From the NCBI GenBank assembly GCA_034506255.1, contig JAPDPX010000010.1, positions 62,001 through 126,000 on the forward strand: DNA of 64,000 nucleotides, in the 5' to 3' direction. This DNA comes from a candidate division KSB1 bacterium. Lineage in GTDB: Bacteria > Zhuqueibacterota > Zhuqueibacteria > Zhuqueibacterales > Zhuqueibacteraceae. The position numbers were made by a program, and so were the translations under genes. The notes beneath the pieces are model-generated. The model was not told where the DNA came from. It saw only the letters and a program-made list of their open reading frames with translations, and made no database searches. Positions 1 through 8,784 of this stretch are shown here, in pieces. Every line of letters starts with the position of its first letter. Position 1 is the stretch's first letter.

Positions 1-1
1 C

Positions 2-1213
2 ACCGCCACCTCCGCCACCTGCGTCACCGGCTTGACCGTGGTCGATACCGGCACAACTTTTTCGCGTTTCGGCCAGATCGTCATTTTGGTGTTGATTCAG
101 CTTGGCGGTTTGGGGTTGATGACGTTCTCCACGCTGCTGCTCTACCTCCTGGGTGGCGGCCGGCTCTCGCTCAGCAGCCGGGATCTCTTGCAGGAAACCT
201 TCAGCCAGGGCCCGGTGCAAAATCTCAAGGCGCTGCTGAAAACGATTTTTCTTGCAACGTTCACCATCGAGCTGGTGGGGGCGATGCTGCTGACGCTGCG
301 TTTTATGAGGGATTTGCCCAGCAGCACCGCGGTTTATCACGGCATTTTTCATGCAATCTCCGCCTTCTGCAATGCCGGTTTCGCCCTCTACAGCGACAAT
401 CTCGAAAAATACCGCGGTGATTTGCTGGTTAATGTCACCATTACCTCGCTCATCATCATCGGTGGATTGGGGTTCGTGGTGATCTTCGAGATCAACCGCC
501 GGCTGCGCAATGACAGCCGCACCCCCTCCCTGCATGTCCGCCTGGTGTTGCGCACCACCGCCTGGCTCATTGCTTGCGGTGCCGCGGCCATCCTGCTGCT
601 GGAAATGAACAATACCATGGCCGGGCTTCCCTGGGAGACGCGGCTGCTGACCAGCTATTTCCAGTCCGTCACCGCGCGCACCGCCGGCTTCAACACGCTC
701 AATATTGGCAGCCTGTCGGATGCGACGCTGTTCATCCTGATCATCCTCATGTTCATTGGTGCCTCCCCCGGCTCCTGCGGCGGCGGGATCAAAACCACCA
801 CGGCCGCGGTGCTGCTCGCCCTCATTCGTTCGCGTTTTGGCAACGAAGAGAACGTGCATTTGCTCTATCGCCGCATCCCCAATGATGTGCTGGCCCGGGC
901 AATCTCCGTCGTGTTCTTTGCCAGCGTGCTGATCGCACTCTTCACCTTCCTGCTGTTGCTTTCGGAGACCGGCGGCATGGGCCACCAGCAAACCCGCGGC
1001 CTCTTCCTGGAGCTGTTCTTCGAAACCACCTCGGCTTTTGGCACGGTCGGCCTGTCAACCGGCATCACGCCCAAACTCACGCCCTTCGGCCGCATTCTGA
1101 TCATCATGGTCATGTTCATCGGCCGCCTGGGTCCGTTGACGGTGGCACTGGCGGTGGGGCCGCAGGCCAAAACCCGCTTCACCTATGCCCGGGAGAATGT
1201 TTTGGTGGGATGA
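2..1213 (+). CDS. ktrB: KtrB/TrkH-family potassium uptake channel subunit (5' truncated)
   Basis: Membrane subunit of a Ktr/Trk potassium uptake system in the cytoplasmic membrane. The reading frame is open to the window edge, so the N-terminus is missing; the first visible residues, ATSATCVTGL, are a selectivity-filter P-loop of this superfamily. Further P-loop signatures are visible: AFCNAGFAL near residue 125, TARTAGFNT near 225 and FGTVGLSTG near 350. Several hydrophobic helices separate them, as expected for the fourfold M1-P-M2 architecture. The C-terminus (GRLGPLTVALA) is typical of KtrB. The RCK-domain KtrA gene follows 63 bp downstream on the same strand, which supports a Ktr pair. 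KtrB versus TrkH is judged from size and partner only. Confidence 0.93.
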   Translation, partial: TATSATCVTGLTVVDTGTTFSRFGQIVILVLIQLGGLGLMTFSTLLLYLLGGGRLSLSSRDLLQETFSQGPVQNLKALLKTIFLATFTIELVGAMLLTLRFMRDLPSSTAVYHGIFHAISAFCNAGFALYSDNLEKYRGDLLVNVTITSLIIIGGLGFVVIFEINRRLRNDSRTPSLHVRLVLRTTAWLIACGAAAILLLEMNNTMAGLPWETRLLTSYFQSVTARTAGFNTLNIGSLSDATLFILIILMFIGASPGSCGGGIKTTTAAVLLALIRSRFGNEENVHLLYRRIPNDVLARAISVVFFASVLIALFTFLLLLSETGGMGHQQTRGLFLELFFETTSAFGTVGLSTGITPKLTPFGRILIIMVMFIGRLGPLTVALAVGPQAKTRFTYARENVLVG

Positions 1214-1276
1214 GAGCAAGTGGCGGGCAGGCCGTCCTGCCTGACAAGGCAATGAGCTTTTCAACGGGATGGAATT

Positions 1277-1930
1277 ATGCGCAGTTTCGCAGTCATCGGA
1301 TTGAGCAGCTTCGGCTATCATTTGTGCAAACACCTGGCTGACCTGGGCGCGCCGGTGCTGGCGATCGATGTCGATGAAGAGAAGATCGAGGACATCAAGC
1401 CTTTTGTCCAGAAAGCGGTAGTGGCCGATGCCAAGGACAAAGAGGTGCTGCGCAGCCTGGGTCTGGAGGATTTCGATGTGGTGGTGGTGACGGTGGGCGA
1501 ACCCATTGAAGCCAGCATCCTGATCACGCTCTATCTGCGCGAGCTGGGTGTGAAGGAGATCATTGCCAAAGTCATCACCGAGGATCACGCCAAGATTCTG
1601 GACAAACTCGGCGCTTCCAGCGTGGTCTTCCCCGAGCGTGACATGGCCAAGCGGCTCGCCTACACCCTGCGGCGCTCGATCCTGCTCGACTATGTCTCTC
1701 TGGGCGAAGGCTACGGCATTGTGGAAATGGGCGCCCCCTCCGAGTGGCTCGGCAAGCCGCTGGCCGCGCTCGATGTGCGCCGGCGCTACAACGTGCAGAT
1801 CATCGTCATCAAAGACGTGTTGTCGGACAAGGTCATCATCATTCCGGGTGGTGATCACGTCATCAAGGACAGCGACGTGCTGGTGATGGTGGGCCGCGAA
1901 GAAGATTTGGAAAAGGTCGAGAAACTGTGA
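1277..1930 (+). CDS. ktrA: KtrA/TrkA-family RCK regulator of potassium uptake
   Basis: Cytoplasmic regulatory subunit of the potassium channel encoded just upstream. The 217-aa protein has one RCK_N Rossmann domain (residues 1 to about 130, starting RSFAVIGLSSFG, with the acidic strand end AIDVDEEK that contacts the nucleotide ribose). An RCK_C domain follows (about 135-217, with IIPGGDHVIKDSDVLVMVG). One RCK_N plus one RCK_C at about 220 aa is the KtrA arrangement, half the length of the duplicated enteric TrkA. In known KtrA, ATP/ADP or NAD(H) binding gates the channel. The ATG at 1277 has a purine-rich GGGATGG upstream. The two genes probably form an operon. Confidence 0.93.
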   Translation: MRSFAVIGLSSFGYHLCKHLADLGAPVLAIDVDEEKIEDIKPFVQKAVVADAKDKEVLRSLGLEDFDVVVVTVGEPIEASILITLYLRELGVKEIIAKVITEDHAKILDKLGASSVVFPERDMAKRLAYTLRRSILLDYVSLGEGYGIVEMGAPSEWLGKPLAALDVRRRYNVQIIVIKDVLSDKVIIIPGGDHVIKDSDVLVMVGREEDLEKVEKL

Positions 1931-1944
1931 GCCGCGCAGCCGGT

Positions 1945-2436
1945 TCACTTCACCGGCCGGCTCTCCTCCCCTGACAGAAGCGGTTCCGGGAAAATGAGTT
2001 TGCGCAGCACGCGCTGCCACGGCTTGCCGGAATGGCCGGCTCCACCGGAAATCAGGCCACTGCTCAGCTTGAGATGCAACCATCCCCCCGCCATTACCCC
2101 CAGACTGTCAGCGACGGCATCCCGCCAATCCATGTGCCGGCCGGGAACGAAATGCTGGTGCATTTCATCGGAAATGCCATAGAGGGTGCCGAGGATGAAG
2201 GTCAACAGCAGCAAAGTGGCGCGGCTCCGGCCCGCACGGGCGCGCGCCAGCGCACCGAGCAGTAAAAAACCCAATGGCAGATAAAGCAGAACGTGTGCCC
2301 ATTTGTCGTCCCACCTGGTCAGCCGGACCGGCGGATCCCAATCGGGAATGGAAGATTGGACAAACAGGACGGCTGCCCACAGCAGCGGCGCCCGGTAATT
2401 CTGCCAAAAGCTGCACCATCCGGAACGGTTGTTCAT
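1945..2436 (-). CDS. VanZ-like family membrane protein
   Basis: A 163-aa membrane protein of the VanZ-like family. Visible features are an N-terminal helix ending in SSIPD, the motif DKWAHVLLYLPLGFLL (conserved K/H in a transmembrane helix), and the signature YGISDEMHQHFVPGRHMDWRD, followed by a last hydrophobic stretch DSLGVMAGGWL. Most family members have no known biochemical role; the name comes from the teicoplanin-resistance accessory protein VanZ. It lies 40 bp downstream of the NAD(P)HX repair gene on the same strand and is probably the last gene of the acpS-led operon. Its stop is 14 bp from the convergent ktrA stop. Confidence 0.85.
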   Translation of the reverse strand: MNNRSGWCSFWQNYRAPLLWAAVLFVQSSIPDWDPPVRLTRWDDKWAHVLLYLPLGFLLLGALARARAGRSRATLLLLTFILGTLYGISDEMHQHFVPGRHMDWRDAVADSLGVMAGGWLHLKLSSGLISGGAGHSGKPWQRVLRKLIFPEPLLSGEESRPVK

Positions 2437-2476
2437 GCGAATCTGAAGAAATTTTTGTCATTTGTTGGAGAAAAGC

Positions 2477-4045
2477 TCATGCGCGCCGGGGACTGCTGGT
2501 CTCCAGGAAGGCCGGCGCGAGATGGGCAAGAATGTCACCGGCCAGCATGCTCCACATCCCCAGCCTGGCGCAGGCCAGATCACCGGCGCGGCCATGCAAA
2601 AACACTCCCAACGCCGCCGCCCGTTCCGGTTCCAGGCCTTGACCGGCGAGGCCGGCGATCACGCCAGTGAGCACGTCGCCGCTGCCACCGGTGGCCATGC
2701 CGGCATTGCCGGTGGAATTGATCAAGACCTCCTGCGACGGCAACGCGATGACCGTGGGCGCACCCTTCAGAACCACAATCTGCCCGAACGCCGCTGCCGC
2801 CTGCCGTGCCGCAACCAGGGGATGCTCATTCTGTGCCGCCGGCCACAAACGCCTGAGCTCGCCGGGATGCGGCGTGAGAATGAGCGTGGCGCGGCTGCTG
2901 CGCAGCGCGGCAGGATCGTCCGCCAGCACATTCAACCCGTCGGCATCGAGCACCACGGTTTTGTCGTAGTTCGCCAGAATCTGCCTGACCAAACTGGCGG
3001 TCGCCGGCGCGATGCCCAAACCCGGCCCGAGTGCCACCACCCCGGCCCACGCCAGACGCTCGCGCAGCATTTCAAAGGCGCCCGGCGCGATCCTGCCTTC
3101 CTGCTCTGGCAGCGGCAGCTTGATCACCTCGGCCGTGGCGGACTCCAGACTGGGCAGCAACGACAGCGGTGCTGCAAGTACCACCAAGCCGGCACCGGCG
3201 CGGAGAGCAGCGGTCGCGGCCAGACGGGCTGCGCCGCCGAAGCCCGCGGAACCGGCAATGACCAGAATCTGGCCCACGCGATTCTTGAACGCATCCGGCG
3301 ACCGCTGGGGCAACCAGGCTGGCATGGCGTCCGGATCGAGCCAGTAGGTGCGACAGTGTGCTTGCTGATAAGCCCGGCGGGGAAAGCCGATGTCTGCAAC
3401 CACCAGCTCGCCGGTGTGTTCACGGCCGGGGGAAAACAGCAGCCCGGATTTGCGGGCACCGAAGGTGACGGTGACGCTGGCGCGAATGCACGGGCCTGCC
3501 ACCGCACCCGTGTCGGCATTCATGCCGGTGGGCAAATCGACTGCGACAATCGGACGGCCGCTGTGATTGAGATGAACGACGGTGTCGGCGAGCAGGCCGG
3601 AGAGAGGGCCGCGCACCCCGGTGCCGAGCAGTGCGTCAATCACGAAATCACTGCCGGCGAGCGCGGGCAACCGGTCGCCAGTCCGCAACACCTGGATTGG
3701 GTGGCCGAGCGTGGTGAGCAACCCGTAATTGGCTGCGGCATCACCGCGCAAATCTTCCGGTTCGCCCAACAAAAAAGTCTCGCACTTTACGCCGGCTTCA
3801 CCGAGTAAACGCGCCACCACCAAGCCATCACCACCGTTGTTGCCCTTGCCGCAGAATATGGCGGCGTGTTTGCCCGCCAGCGGCTGCCAGCGCCGGCGAA
3901 TCACTTCAAACGTGGCGCGGCCGGCATTCTCCATCAGCACCCGGCCGGGCAGGCCAAGCGTGCCGATGGTGTAGGCATCCACGGCCTGCATTTCCTGTGC
4001 GGAAACCACCGGCGGCAGGGTGGAAAGACGTTCGGAAAAAGTCAT
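2477..4045 (-). CDS. nnrDE (yjeF): Bifunctional NAD(P)H-hydrate epimerase / ADP-dependent NAD(P)H-hydrate dehydratase
   Basis: Metabolite-repair enzyme that epimerises and dehydrates damaged NAD(P)HX back to NAD(P)H. The N-terminal YjeF_N/NnrE domain (residues about 10-220) carries MENAGRATFE and GKGNNGGDGLVVAR. The C-terminal ribokinase-like NnrD domain (about 230-515) carries LGPGLG, VLDADGLNVLA, LTPHPGE, KGAPTVIA and the ATP/ADP-site signature GNAGMATGGSGDVLTG. I chose the ATG at 4045 (MTFSERL) because the family begins shortly before the APPVVSAQEM-like helix; an in-frame ATG at 4120 would add 25 basic residues with no family match. About 522 aa is normal for the fused form. It sits in an operon with acpS, a frequent neighbour of yjeF. 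Confidence 0.93.
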   Translation of the reverse strand: MTFSERLSTLPPVVSAQEMQAVDAYTIGTLGLPGRVLMENAGRATFEVIRRRWQPLAGKHAAIFCGKGNNGGDGLVVARLLGEAGVKCETFLLGEPEDLRGDAAANYGLLTTLGHPIQVLRTGDRLPALAGSDFVIDALLGTGVRGPLSGLLADTVVHLNHSGRPIVAVDLPTGMNADTGAVAGPCIRASVTVTFGARKSGLLFSPGREHTGELVVADIGFPRRAYQQAHCRTYWLDPDAMPAWLPQRSPDAFKNRVGQILVIAGSAGFGGAARLAATAALRAGAGLVVLAAPLSLLPSLESATAEVIKLPLPEQEGRIAPGAFEMLRERLAWAGVVALGPGLGIAPATASLVRQILANYDKTVVLDADGLNVLADDPAALRSSRATLILTPHPGELRRLWPAAQNEHPLVAARQAAAAFGQIVVLKGAPTVIALPSQEVLINSTGNAGMATGGSGDVLTGVIAGLAGQGLEPERAAALGVFLHGRAGDLACARLGMWSMLAGDILAHLAPAFLETSSPRRA

Positions 4046-4149
4046 GGCGCACACCCCTCGATGCCTGGTTCGTGTCCGTCCCGCCATGCTGCACCCCCGG
4101 CTGAGCCGTGGTGTTCGCAACGGCGATGATCCTGCAAACTCCCGGAATT

Positions 4150-4193
4150 TTCATGGCTCCATGAACCTGCTTGCCGTGGTTCTCAAGCAGGTT
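4150..4193. repeat. Two overlapping inverted repeats between the dehydrogenase and nnrDE genes
   Basis: A 7-bp stem (TTCATGG / CCATGAA, 2-nt loop, 4150-4165) runs directly into a 10-bp perfect stem (AACCTGCTTG / CAAGCAGGTT, 10-nt loop, 4164-4193). The site lies 54 bp beyond the stop of the D-2-hydroxyacid dehydrogenase on the minus strand. No T-run follows on either strand, so it is not a textbook intrinsic terminator. It may be an attenuator, a processing site or an operator. Confidence 0.55.
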
Positions 4194-4246
4194 TCTGTCG
4201 CGCGGGAGAAGTTTTTATGTGTCGATTTACGGCAAGGCTTTGCTGT

Positions 4247-5263
4247 TCACTTCCTGACCAGGGACGGCGTCACCGCATGGCGGCACTGGCCGGTTTTCTC
4301 GAATTCCGAGAGATTGGCAAGGGTGGTGTCGGCAATGTTGGCCAACGCCTCCCGGGTGAAGAAGGCCTGGTGGCCGGTGATGATGACGTTGGGAAAAGTC
4401 AACAGCCGGGCGAAGACATCATCCTGAATCACCTGATTGGAGAGATCTTCGAAAAACATGTCGGCTTCTTCTTCATAGACATCCAGGCCGAGTGCGCCAA
4501 TGGTGCCGCGCTTCAGGGCTTGAATGACAGCCCGGGTATCGATCAGAGCGCCACGGCTGGTGTTGATCAGCATGGCACCCGGCTTGAAATGCTGCAACGA
4601 CTGCGCGTTGATGAGGTGGCGGGTCGCCGGCATGAGTGGACAATGCAGGGTAACCACGTCGGAGGCGCCCAGCAACTCGGGCAGATCGACATAGCGTGCG
4701 CCGAGCGCGAGGCACGCGGGATTGGTAAGGGGATCGTGTGCCAGCAGGCGGCAGCCAAAACCCGCCATGATCCGTGCCACGGTGGCACCGATTCTGCCGG
4801 TGCCGATGATGCCGATCGTGCGGTTGTGCAAATCGAATCCCAGCAGGCCCTCCAGCGCAAAATTGCCTTCGCGCACGCGGGCGTAGGCGCGATGAATCTT
4901 GCGATTCAAGACGAGCATCAACGCCACGGTGTGTTCCGCCACGGCATGGGGCGAATAAGCCGGCACGCGCGCCACCACGAGGCCAAGCTGCTGTGCCAGG
5001 TTCAGATCCACATGATTGAAACCGGCACTGCGCAACGCCAGCAGCTGCACACCCTGTCCGGCCAGCACAGGCAACACGGCGGCATCGAGTTGATCATTGA
5101 CAAAGGCACAAACCGCCGGGGCATTAACCGCCAAAGAGCAGGTTTCCGGGGTCAGGCGGGATTCGAAAAATTGCAAATCATGGCCATATTTCCGGTTGGC
5201 GGCGGTAAAAAACTGACGATCATAAGGCTTGGCGCTGAAAAAAGCGACGCGCACGGGAAGCAT
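4247..5263 (-). CDS. D-2-hydroxyacid dehydrogenase, D-lactate dehydrogenase (LdhA) type
   Basis: Cytoplasmic NAD-dependent oxidoreductase, most likely reducing pyruvate to D-lactate. The 338-aa length and the lack of an ACT domain fit the LdhA group rather than SerA. Visible features are the substrate-site Arg in LALRSAGFNHVDL, the Rossmann motif GIIGTGRIG (about residues 148-156), INTSRGALIDT, GLDVYEEEADMFFED and the catalytic His in ITGHQAFFT near 297. The annotated ATG at 5263 has AAGGAG only one base upstream; the GTG three codons later (5254) has better spacing to the same Shine-Dalgarno and may be the true start. acpS lies 30 bp upstream in the same operon. Confidence 0.88.
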   Translation of the reverse strand: MLPVRVAFFSAKPYDRQFFTAANRKYGHDLQFFESRLTPETCSLAVNAPAVCAFVNDQLDAAVLPVLAGQGVQLLALRSAGFNHVDLNLAQQLGLVVARVPAYSPHAVAEHTVALMLVLNRKIHRAYARVREGNFALEGLLGFDLHNRTIGIIGTGRIGATVARIMAGFGCRLLAHDPLTNPACLALGARYVDLPELLGASDVVTLHCPLMPATRHLINAQSLQHFKPGAMLINTSRGALIDTRAVIQALKRGTIGALGLDVYEEEADMFFEDLSNQVIQDDVFARLLTFPNVIITGHQAFFTREALANIADTTLANLSEFEKTGQCRHAVTPSLVRK

Positions 5264-5293
5264 GCTCCTTGCAGTGGTTCGTGGTCGGGTGTG

Positions 5294-5677
5294 TCAGGCA
5301 AGTCTGTCCGGTTTTTCCAAAATTACCACGGCGGTGGCAAAGTAATCGGCATGGGAAAGCGAGACATGAACCGTGATGTCCTGCAGCCGTGTTTGCAGAC
5401 GGGGACTCAACACTGCGCGCGGCCTGCCGTCCGCATCATTGCACACGGCAAACTCTTTCCACAGAAAATGTTCGCTCCAGCCGGTGCCCAGGGCTTTGGC
5501 GAAGGCCTCCTTGGCGGCAAAACGTGCGGCATAGGAGGCAGCTCGCCGGCCGCGGCCCTCACAATAGGCGATTTCCTCGCGGGTGAAAACCTTGTGCGGG
5601 AAGCGCTGCGGCCAGCGTTGCAACAGCGCCGCCAAGCGCGGAATTTCAACCAGGTCGATGCCGATACCGCAAATCAC
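5294..5677 (-). CDS. acpS: Holo-[acyl-carrier-protein] synthase
   Basis: Transfers 4'-phosphopantetheine from CoA to the conserved serine of the fatty-acid acyl carrier protein. The 127-aa protein begins MICGIGIDLVEIPRL, where the Asp of GIDLVEI binds Mg2+, and carries FAAKEAFAKALGTG with the second Mg2+/CoA residues. I chose the GTG at 5677 because GGGAGG lies 8 bp upstream and the family starts exactly here; an upstream ATG would add 28 unmatched residues. It heads an operon with the D-lactate-type dehydrogenase, nnrDE and VanZ-like genes. A separate Sfp-type enzyme at 36 kb is the probable partner of the PKS carrier proteins, so this one should serve primary metabolism. Confidence 0.92.
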   Translation of the reverse strand: MICGIGIDLVEIPRLAALLQRWPQRFPHKVFTREEIAYCEGRGRRAASYAARFAAKEAFAKALGTGWSEHFLWKEFAVCNDADGRPRAVLSPRLQTRLQDITVHVSLSHADYFATAVVILEKPDRLA

Positions 5678-5866
5678 CGTTGCCGCCTCCCGCACCAAAA
5701 GTATTCCTGCTTCGCGCGCAGCGAAAAACGCGGCCCGGGTATGCCAGCACGAGCCGTGCACCGTTTTCCGTCACTGCCGGCACGCATGGCACCGGCTTTT
5801 CGCTTGCTTGTCAGGCGATTTTCATTTAGATTTCTGCGCAAAAATTTTGCCTCTCCTGCGAGCATT

Positions 5867-6445
5867 ATGGCGACCAAAAAATCCGATGCACCCCTGATTG
5901 CAAGAGCCCTGGCCGGCGATCAAAAAGCCTATGCCGAGCTGATGGCGCGGCATCGCGGCCCGCTCTACAATTTGCTCCACAATATGGTGCACAATCGTGA
6001 AGAGGCCGAGGATCTGCTGCAGGAAGCTTTCATGAAGGCCTTCGCCGCACTGCACACCTTCAACAGGGAATTTGCCTTCTCCACCTGGCTCTACAAAATC
6101 GCCATCAACACCACCATCGATCACCTGCGCAAGAAGAAGCTGCAAACCTACTCGCTCGACAAGCCCATCCAGTCCAGCGAAGGTGAATTGAAGCGCGAGT
6201 ATGCCGACGTGCACGCCATCACCGACAACGAGCTGTTGTCCACCGAGAAATCGTCCCTGATCGCGCAGGCCATCGCCGAGCTCCCCCCTCGTTACCGCGA
6301 AGCCATCATTCTGCGCCACACCGAGGAGAAATCCTACGAAGAAATCGCCCAGATCACCGGCGTGCCGCTCGGCACGGTAAAAGCGCGCATCTTTCGCGCC
6401 CGCGAAATGCTCAAGCACAAGCTCAAGGGCAAATTGCTGGTGTGA
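5867..6445 (+). CDS. RNA polymerase sigma factor, sigma-70 family (ECF/RpoE-like)
   Basis: A 192-aa alternative sigma factor with only regions 2 and 4. Region 2 spans residues about 12-85 (ALAGDQKAYAELMARH, EEAEDLLQEAFMKAF, FSTWLYKIAINTTIDHLRK, the -10 recognition part). Region 4 spans about 130-185 (LPPRYREAIILRHTEEKSYEEI, GVPLGTVKARIFRAREML, the -35 helix-turn-helix). The ATG at 5867 was chosen because region 2 starts about 10 residues later; the frame stays open far upstream but only as a shadow of the minus-strand genes. No anti-sigma gene follows, so its control is not evident. It is divergent from acpS. Confidence 0.92.
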   Translation: MATKKSDAPLIARALAGDQKAYAELMARHRGPLYNLLHNMVHNREEAEDLLQEAFMKAFAALHTFNREFAFSTWLYKIAINTTIDHLRKKKLQTYSLDKPIQSSEGELKREYADVHAITDNELLSTEKSSLIAQAIAELPPRYREAIILRHTEEKSYEEIAQITGVPLGTVKARIFRAREMLKHKLKGKLLV

Positions 6446-6657
6446 CGCGACCGTCAGGCGGGTTGTTCCCCCCGGCAGCGCAATCTCGCCGTGGAGTTCC
6501 CGGGCCCGGCCCTCCTGCTGTGCCATGCGGGTTTGCTCCGGCCGCACTTTTTCCCGGTTTTGAAGTCGATCACAGACAAAAGCGTTTAGCCTGTTGCGTC
6601 TCGCTTTTCCGGCTGATGGTCACGTGAGCTGCTCCGCCGGCGGATTGCGGCCAGCAA

Positions 6658-6981
6658 TTACACTATCCCCCCAATCATGGCAGCCAGACTGAGCACCGGC
6701 ACGGCGCGGATCAGCGCGGCCGGCAAAAAGGGCGGGTATTTTTCCAAAAACGTCGCCGCATCGTTGGTGCCGGCATTGGCCTGTATCCGCAGCGCGTGCT
6801 CCCACTCGGTCAAAAAACAGCCGCTGGTCAGGAGAAGGGAGATGCCTTGACCGAGACACGCGGGCATGAAGAGCCAGAAAAAAACATCCAGGCGGCGCCG
6901 CTCCCGGAAGCGGCCGGTCACGAGCGCAACCATGCCGGCGACCGTCAGGCCCACCCCGACGGCATGAATGAGCAAAATCAC
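6658..6981 (-). CDS. DUF2784-like small membrane protein
   Basis: A small integral membrane protein of about 107 aa with three or four hydrophobic helices. The motif CFLTEWEHALR after the third helix resembles the CPLTxxExxLR motif of the DUF2784 family, whose role is unknown. The start is uncertain: the GTG at 6981 follows the end of the upstream ppx gene, while a GTG at 7077 would overlap ppx by 74 bp. The gene is probably translationally coupled to ppx, whose GGAGG near its stop could serve as ribosome binding site. Family assignment is from motif resemblance only. Confidence 0.6.
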   Translation of the reverse strand: MILLIHAVGVGLTVAGMVALVTGRFRERRRLDVFFWLFMPACLGQGISLLLTSGCFLTEWEHALRIQANAGTNDAATFLEKYPPFLPAALIRAVPVLSLAAMIGGIV

Positions 6982-7003
6982 ATTTGCCAGCCAAAACGCC
7001 GTT

Positions 7004-7975
7004 TCAGGCTGCCTCCCTGCCGGATCCCTCCTGCTTGTCAAATCCCAGCAGCACACCGTAGCGCAGGCCGCGGTCACTCACGAGGATCTCATCGAAATCA
7101 TAAACCTCCATGAACGTTTCCAAAATCAATGCGCCGGCGAGGATGACATCGGCACGGGCGGGGGCGAGCCCCGGGAGTTTTTTGCGCTGTGTAATGGTGA
7201 GTCCCGAGAGTTGCGCCACCATACTGTGCAGTGTTTTTTTGCTCAACACGAAGCCTGCGATCCTGGCCGGATCATATTCCGCCAATTGCTGCGCCATGGC
7301 CGCCAGCGTGGTGAGGGTGCCGGCGGTGCCAACCAGGCTGCGAATTTTGTCGAACTCGTTGCGCGGCCACACGGCGCGCATCGCTTGCCGTGCCTGCTGC
7401 CGCACTGCCGCCACCTCCGCGGCGGTCACCGGATCGCTGTGCAGAAAGCGCTCGGTGAGCCGCACCGAGCCAATGTCTGCGCTGCGGGCGCTGTGAATCA
7501 CTTCATGGGTGCCGGTCACGATTTCCGTGCTGCCACCGCCGATGTCCATGACTGCGATTGGCTCAGCCAGACCCCGCTGGTTGGAGAGGGCACCGAGATA
7601 AGTCAAGCGTGCCTCGGTTTCCCCGGAGATGATGTGCACCTGCAGACCGGTTTCCGCCTGCACGCGCTGCAAAAACTCCGCCCGGTTGCCGGCGTCACGC
7701 AGGGCGCTGGTACCGACCGCGATGATGCGCGTGGCACCATGTGCGCGCGCCAGGCGCAGATATTCCTGCAGGCACGCCAGCCCGCGCTGTATGGCCCCCG
7801 CCTGCAAGTTGCCGGCGGCATCCACCTCTTTGCCGAGGCGAACAATCGTCTCCCGCTCACACACCGGCATGAGACGGCCGTCCTGATGCTCGGCGACCAA
7901 TAAAAGAAAAGTGTTGGTGCCGAGGTCGATACTCGCCATTCGCACCGCGCCGCCCCTTTTTTCCTGTGGCGTCAT
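7004..7975 (-). CDS. Ppx/GppA-family phosphatase (exopolyphosphatase or guanosine pentaphosphate phosphohydrolase)
   Basis: Hydrolyses polyphosphate from the chain end or converts pppGpp to ppGpp; the sequence does not discriminate. The 323-aa protein has only the ASKHA phosphatase core and lacks the C-terminal HD-like domain of the long enteric enzymes. Visible motifs are ASIDLGTNTFLLL (phosphate 1), GTSALRDAGN, ISGETEARLTYLGA, VMDIGGGSTEIV (phosphate 2) and GTAGTLTTLAAM. The ATG at 7975 has GAGGGA six bases upstream. It follows the DUF4390-like gene by 10 bp, so the two are in one operon. Confidence 0.9.
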   Translation of the reverse strand: MTPQEKRGGAVRMASIDLGTNTFLLLVAEHQDGRLMPVCERETIVRLGKEVDAAGNLQAGAIQRGLACLQEYLRLARAHGATRIIAVGTSALRDAGNRAEFLQRVQAETGLQVHIISGETEARLTYLGALSNQRGLAEPIAVMDIGGGSTEIVTGTHEVIHSARSADIGSVRLTERFLHSDPVTAAEVAAVRQQARQAMRAVWPRNEFDKIRSLVGTAGTLTTLAAMAQQLAEYDPARIAGFVLSKKTLHSMVAQLSGLTITQRKKLPGLAPARADVILAGALILETFMEVYDFDEILVSDRGLRYGVLLGFDKQEGSGREAA

Positions 7976-7985
7976 GTGTGCTCCC

Positions 7986-8663
7986 TCATTCTGTGAAAAT
8001 GATGCGGTTGTTTTCCGCCACCCAAAAGGATCGGGATTTCATCGAAGTCACCCGTGCGCCGAAGCCGGTGAGATCAACCACCGTGTCGAGTAAGCGGAAG
8101 CGCCAGCCGCCCCGCGGCGCTGCCGCTGCCGCCGTGGTGTCCGGTTGCAGCCCCTTGAATTCGCCTGCCAGCCAGCCGCGGATCTCCTGCAACGATTCCC
8201 GGGACACCGGCTCGCAAACGATTTCGATGACGAGATAATGTGGCGCTTCCCTGCGCAGTTGCGCGGAATCCGCCAGCACCAGGCCGCGGTGCTCCTCCCA
8301 CCCCGCGCGCACCACGGCCAGCGCTTTGGTCAAACGCCGCTCCGTCGCCGACTGCAGCAGGTATTTGCCCTCCCAGGGCGCGAACGCCGATTTGACCTGA
8401 AACTCCCGCTCCGCCACCAGCGCATTGAAGAACCAGCCCGACTTGCGCCAGAGCTGCACGCGAAAGCGCGCTGCCGAAGTGAGGCCGCGCTGCATACCGG
8501 CCAGCAACCGGCTGGTCAGCAGGCTGTCCACATGAAAATCAACCACCAGCCTGCCGGAGGCCACGCGCACGGTGTCGATCGTGATGCGTGGCTCCTGTGC
8601 ACCGGCGGCCGCAGTCAAACAGAGGTGCACAACCCAGACGAGAGGAGCCACCCGCAGCTTCAT
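7986..8663 (-). CDS. Secreted/periplasmic DUF4390-like protein
   Basis: A 225-aa exported protein of unknown function. The chosen ATG at 8663 gives a signal peptide (MKLRVAPLVWVVHLCLTAAAGAQ) with an Ala-x-Ala cleavage site; an in-frame ATG at 8735 would put 24 residues before it. The body is beta-rich, with LVVDFHVDSLLTSRLLAGM and LRREAPHYLVIEIVCEPVS, and resembles the DUF4390 pattern in which an N-terminal beta strand is followed by a small domain contacting an outer-membrane or redox partner. The family call rests on pattern memory and is moderate. It lies between the M28 peptidase and ppx on the same strand. Confidence 0.6.
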   Translation of the reverse strand: MKLRVAPLVWVVHLCLTAAAGAQEPRITIDTVRVASGRLVVDFHVDSLLTSRLLAGMQRGLTSAARFRVQLWRKSGWFFNALVAEREFQVKSAFAPWEGKYLLQSATERRLTKALAVVRAGWEEHRGLVLADSAQLRREAPHYLVIEIVCEPVSRESLQEIRGWLAGEFKGLQPDTTAAAAAPRGGWRFRLLDTVVDLTGFGARVTSMKSRSFWVAENNRIIFTE

Positions 8664-8784
8664 GAACGATGCCGTTGGCCAGACGCGTGGTGCAGGCGTT
8701 TGCAACGGCAGATTGCAGTGGCGAAGGGAAGCCAAGTTCGCCCCCTGTCATGGTTGCGACAAACAGTGCCAGGCAGCATGCAAC

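Noticed and set aside
2462..3808. A 448-codon plus-strand frame opposite nnrDE
   Set aside because: The minus strand encodes a full NnrE-NnrD protein with all motifs; the plus frame has no recognisable feature.
4217..5866. Long N-terminal extension of the sigma factor frame
   Set aside because: It runs antisense to the dehydrogenase and acpS genes; sigma region 2 begins just after the ATG at 5867.
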